Positions 61,328-64,000 of a stretch of 64,000 nucleotides of DNA are shown one piece after another. Origin of the DNA: Blautia sp. (GTDB taxonomy: Bacteria > Bacillota > Clostridia > Lachnospirales > Lachnospiraceae); NCBI GenBank assembly GCA_017463155.1, contig JAFTPT010000021.1:18074-82073 (forward strand), read 5' to 3'. The stretch's first letter is position 1; the number at the start of each line of letters is the position of its first letter. Below the pieces are notes generated by a model, which was given only the letters and a program-made list of their open reading frames with translations, was not told where the DNA came from and ran no database searches. The translations under genes and the position numbers were made by a program.

Positions 61328-62944
61328 ATGGAGATCTTCAAAGGAAGGTCGGCGTTTGCCGAGATAGCGATCGGGAAGATCGTCTACTATTCCAGAGGAG
61401 AGTATCAGATACGCCAGTACATGGTGAACAACATCGATCATGAGCTGCAGGAATTCCGGCGGGCGGCCGGCCTCGTGGAGGAGGCGCTGTCTGCCCAGTA
61501 CGAGAGCAGGCAGGATGAGCGCTGCCTCGAACAGAAGCAGATCCTGTCGGAGGAAAGCTTCCGCAAGGCTGTAGAGTGCGTGATCCGGTTGCAGAACGTG
61601 AGCGCGGGATACGCGGTGCGCGTGACCAGGGACGAGATGGTGGAAACCTTCCGGAACCTGTCGGACGACTTTATCCGCCGGAGGATCCGGAATGTGCGTG
61701 ATCTGTGCAACCGCCTTCTGTCGGCGCTCGGGCAGAATTACGTGCGGATCTCCCTGGGGGACGGTCCGGTGATCCTGGTCGCCGAGGATCTGGCGCCCTA
61801 TGAGATCATGGAAATGGAAAAAGAGCAGCTGGCCGCCGTCGTTACGAGCAGCGGTTCGGACATTTCCCACGCGGCGATCATGGCGAAGACCATGAACATC
61901 CCGGTCCTCTATGATATTCCCGTGCAGGATGACTGGGACGGGCATACGGCGATCGTTGACGGATATACGGGAAACCTGTACATAGACCCGGACCGGGAGG
62001 TCCAGAAGGAATACACCCTCAGGCAGGAGGAGAACCGTGAAGAGCGGGAGGAGCTGCTGAAGCTGAGGGACGACCCGGATGTGACCGCGGATGGAAAGGA
62101 AGTCCCGCTTCAGGCGAACATCGCGGACATCGGGGACATTTCAAGCGTGCGGTACTACGGTGCCGCGGGGATCGGGCTTCTCCGGAGCGAGTTCCAGTAT
62201 ATGGGCAGGGAGAATTTCCCGCGGGAGGAAGAGCTTTTCAGGCAGTACCGCGCACTGGCGGAGGCCATGGAAGGGAAGCTGACGATCATCCGGACGGCGG
62301 ACCTGGGCGCGGACAAGAGCGACAGCTATATGAAGATCCCGGAAGAACGAAATCCCATCATGGGGAACCGGGGGATCCGTCTGAGCCTGGACCGGGGCCA
62401 GATGTTCCGGACACAGCTCCAGGCCGTGTACCGGGCTGCCTGCTGCGGGAACCTGGCTGTCATGTATCCGATGATCACTTCCTCGGAGGAGCTCCACCGG
62501 ATCAGTCAGTACATTGAGCAGGTCAAGGAGAACCTGCGCAGCCGTTCTCTTCCGTTCGGTGAGCCGAAGCAGGGCATCATGGTCGAGACGCCGGCGGCCG
62601 TCATGATGGCCGGGGAACTGGCGGAGGACGTGGATTTCCTGAGCATCGGGACGAACGACCTGACCCAGTATACGCTGGCCATGGACCGGCAGGATCCGTA
62701 CCTTCAGGACAAATATGACGATCATCACCCGGCGGTCCTCAAGATGATCCGTATGGTGATCGATGCCGGACACGCGGCGGGAAAGCCGGTGTATATCTGC
62801 GGGGAGCTGGCGGCGGACACGACGCTTACGGAGACCTTTGTACAGATGGGCGTGGATGCCCTGTCGGTAGTGCCGGCATGCATCCTTCCGGTGCGGAAGG
62901 CCCTCCGGAAATCATACAGCAGAAACGGGAACAGGGAGTGCTGA
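61328..62944 (+). CDS. ptsI: Phosphoenolpyruvate-protein phosphotransferase (PTS enzyme I)
   Basis: This is a 538-residue enzyme I that passes phosphate from PEP to HPr. The phosphohistidine is H181 (SGSDISHAAIMAKTM). The PEP-binding barrel has GIGLLRSEFQYM, RTADLGADK, NRGIRLSLDR, MVETPAAVMMA, GTNDLTQYTLAMDRQD and the Cys in YICGELAAD. It is slightly shorter than typical enzyme I (about 570). No ptsH or sugar EII gene is near. It lies 11 bases after potD with an AAGGAGG site, so it seems to belong to the polyamine operon. A long hairpin overlaps its last codons. Confidence 0.92.
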   Translation: MEIFKGRSAFAEIAIGKIVYYSRGEYQIRQYMVNNIDHELQEFRRAAGLVEEALSAQYESRQDERCLEQKQILSEESFRKAVECVIRLQNVSAGYAVRVTRDEMVETFRNLSDDFIRRRIRNVRDLCNRLLSALGQNYVRISLGDGPVILVAEDLAPYEIMEMEKEQLAAVVTSSGSDISHAAIMAKTMNIPVLYDIPVQDDWDGHTAIVDGYTGNLYIDPDREVQKEYTLRQEENREEREELLKLRDDPDVTADGKEVPLQANIADIGDISSVRYYGAAGIGLLRSEFQYMGRENFPREEELFRQYRALAEAMEGKLTIIRTADLGADKSDSYMKIPEERNPIMGNRGIRLSLDRGQMFRTQLQAVYRAACCGNLAVMYPMITSSEELHRISQYIEQVKENLRSRSLPFGEPKQGIMVETPAAVMMAGELAEDVDFLSIGTNDLTQYTLAMDRQDPYLQDKYDDHHPAVLKMIRMVIDAGHAAGKPVYICGELAADTTLTETFVQMGVDALSVVPACILPVRKALRKSYSRNGNREC

Positions 62945-62972
62945 ATTTTCAGCACTCCCTGTTTCCGTTTCT
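62921..62972. terminator. Long bidirectional hairpin after ptsI
   Basis: Arms of 24 bases (62921-62944 and 62949-62972, one G-U pair) enclose an ATTT loop. The left arm covers the last seven codons and stop of ptsI. It lies between convergent genes. Confidence 0.85.
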
Positions 62973-62984
62973 GCGTTTCTGTAT

Positions 62985-63851
62985 TTAAAGAGATTCCCGT
63001 AAACAGCGGATGAATTCCGGGGTCGTCCCGCAGCATCCGCCCAGAAGGGAAGCCCCTTCGGCCTTCAGCTGTTTCATGTGGCCGGCAAATTCTTCGGGCT
63101 GCATATGGTAGTGTGCGTGGCCGAGAGCGTCCATGACCGGGGTGCCGGCATTCGGCTTGGCGATGACCGGGATCACGACGGCTTCACGGACCTTGCGGAT
63201 CACGGCCGGCAGCTGCTCGGGACCGACCGAACAGTTGACGCCGACGGCACAGGCCCCTGCGTCCGCAAAGGCTTTGGCGGCTTCGACGGCGGTACCGCCG
63301 GTAAAAAGCCTGCCGCCCGCATCGACGGTCACCGTGCACATGATGGGAAGCGTGCAGACACTCCTGGCGGCGTCAATGGCGGCGAGGGTTTCCTTTATGC
63401 TGATCATGGTCTCGGCGACGAGAAGGTCGACGCCGGCATCGTACAGGCAGCGGATCTGCTCCCGGTAGACCTCGAAGGCCGATTCATAAGTGTAATCGCC
63501 GAAGGGCTCCATCATTTCGCCGGTCGTCGTAATGTCGCCGGCTATATAGACCGAATGCCCGACGGCATCCCGGCAGAAGCCGACCAGCGTTTCATTGATC
63601 TCGGCCAGGCGGTCCTCCAGATGGTGGCGTGTCAGGTTGACACGGTTCCCGCCGAAGGTCGGTGCGTAGATGATCCGGCTCCCGGCTTCTTTATAGGCTC
63701 TCTGCAGATCCTGGATCACACTCCTGTGCTCCAGGACCCATTCCTCCGTGCAGGCCCCGCGCGGCATTCCGGCGGCCATAAGGTTCGTTCCCGTGGCGCC
63801 GTCCAGAAGGACGGTCGTCTGCGCAAGTCTAAGAAATTCTTCTTTTGTCAT
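62985..63851 (-). CDS. Homocysteine S-methyltransferase family protein
   Basis: This is a 288-residue barrel protein resembling the N-terminal homocysteine domain of MetH and stand-alone S-methyltransferases. LLDGATGTNLMAAGMPRG opens it, and the zinc-binding cysteines are in VNCSVGP and GGCCGTTPEF. It probably methylates homocysteine, using a methylated amino acid or folate/corrinoid partner; no cobalamin domain is present. GAGGAGAG precedes the ATG. No other methionine gene is visible in the window. Confidence 0.9.
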   Translation of the reverse strand: MTKEEFLRLAQTTVLLDGATGTNLMAAGMPRGACTEEWVLEHRSVIQDLQRAYKEAGSRIIYAPTFGGNRVNLTRHHLEDRLAEINETLVGFCRDAVGHSVYIAGDITTTGEMMEPFGDYTYESAFEVYREQIRCLYDAGVDLLVAETMISIKETLAAIDAARSVCTLPIMCTVTVDAGGRLFTGGTAVEAAKAFADAGACAVGVNCSVGPEQLPAVIRKVREAVVIPVIAKPNAGTPVMDALGHAHYHMQPEEFAGHMKQLKAEGASLLGGCCGTTPEFIRCLRESL

Positions 63852-64000
63852 GATGATCTCTCCTCGTATAATAGTTTTATAAGGTTAAAAAATACATCTT
63901 ATTCGTCCTTCTGATATGAAAGAAGGGATGGTGGAGGAAGGGTATCCCCCCCACGCTGCCATATCCCATCAGCACCTTGACAATCGATCAATCGGCTTGC
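63852..64000. other. Upstream region of the methyltransferase gene at the window edge
   Basis: No gene is seen. A small hairpin (CCTTCT/AGAAGG) lies within 63906-63925. A plus-strand TTGACA at 63977-63982 could be the -35 box of a promoter whose -10 box lies beyond the edge. I do not recognise an S-box or other riboswitch in the visible part. Confidence 0.3.

Noticed and set aside
63852-64000. SAM riboswitch upstream of the methyltransferase gene
   Set aside because: The visible 149 bases lack S-box conserved segments, and no terminator/anti-terminator pair is evident. More upstream sequence is outside the window.

Overview
The window looks like chromosomal DNA of a GC-rich anaerobic member of the Clostridia, most likely Lachnospiraceae-like. 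The evidence is strong AGGAGG-type ribosome sites, a gene set without respiratory functions, ferredoxin-type enzymes, a giant 2-hydroxyacyl-CoA dehydratase/activase protein and a B12-dependent diol dehydratase reactivation operon. Four tRNAs and tmRNA are encoded. There is no CRISPR array, transposase or prophage. Species assignment is not possible from sequence reading alone.

Layout. 1-2319: end of a B12-dependent diol/glycerol dehydratase operon (reactivase subunits and a PduO-type adenosyltransferase). 2402-12338: cell-envelope block with a D-Ala-D-Ala carboxypeptidase, three family 2 glycosyltransferases, a polyprenyl-phosphate sugar transferase, an LCP ligase with a Gly/Asp/Ser tail, and an HtrA protease. 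12439-19115: ClpX, a zinc-ribbon protein, an FN3-SGNH hydrolase, tRNA-Leu, a ferredoxin-type aldo/keto reductase, an amidase, and a BIG2 protein with a probable lysozyme-like domain. 19116-20013: a highly structured non-coding stretch with tmRNA (minus strand), palindromic repeats, a duplicated tmRNA 3' end and a run of perfect hairpins with 3-base loops. 20014-32424: dtd, an orphan OmpR-type regulator, a series of small accessory enzymes, an Lrp regulator overlapping a stand-alone RNA polymerase alpha-CTD-like protein, MATE pump, topoisomerase III and an orphan sensor kinase. 32449-39044: GH94 phosphorylase, hisH-hisF, ung, a lipid flippase and a small metallopeptidase. 39145-43374: dehydratase/activase megaprotein, minus strand. 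43587-50883: tgt-yajC, then ilvD-ilvB-serC-serA for branched-chain amino acid and serine synthesis. 50954-54301: fructokinase-like PfkB and a divergent GlgB. 54426-54727: tRNA-Val, tRNA-Ala, tRNA-Thr. 54875-62944: a polyamine ABC importer operon with two permease pairs, one ATPase, a PotC-PotD fusion and a separate PotD, then a lone PTS enzyme I. 62985-63851: a homocysteine S-methyltransferase family gene, minus strand.

Most operons are short, with stop/start overlaps, consensus -35/-10 promoters with 17-base spacers, and GC-rich hairpin terminators. The least explained feature is the non-coding complex around tmRNA. A 62-base palindrome recurs at four intergenic sites, two of which bracket ssrA, and five consecutive hairpins with 3-base loops lie between two copies of the ssrA 3' end. 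Other points worth attention are the split two-component pair, the alpha-CTD-like protein, the macro-DUF1653 fusion, the GlgB with altered motifs and the PotCD fusion.
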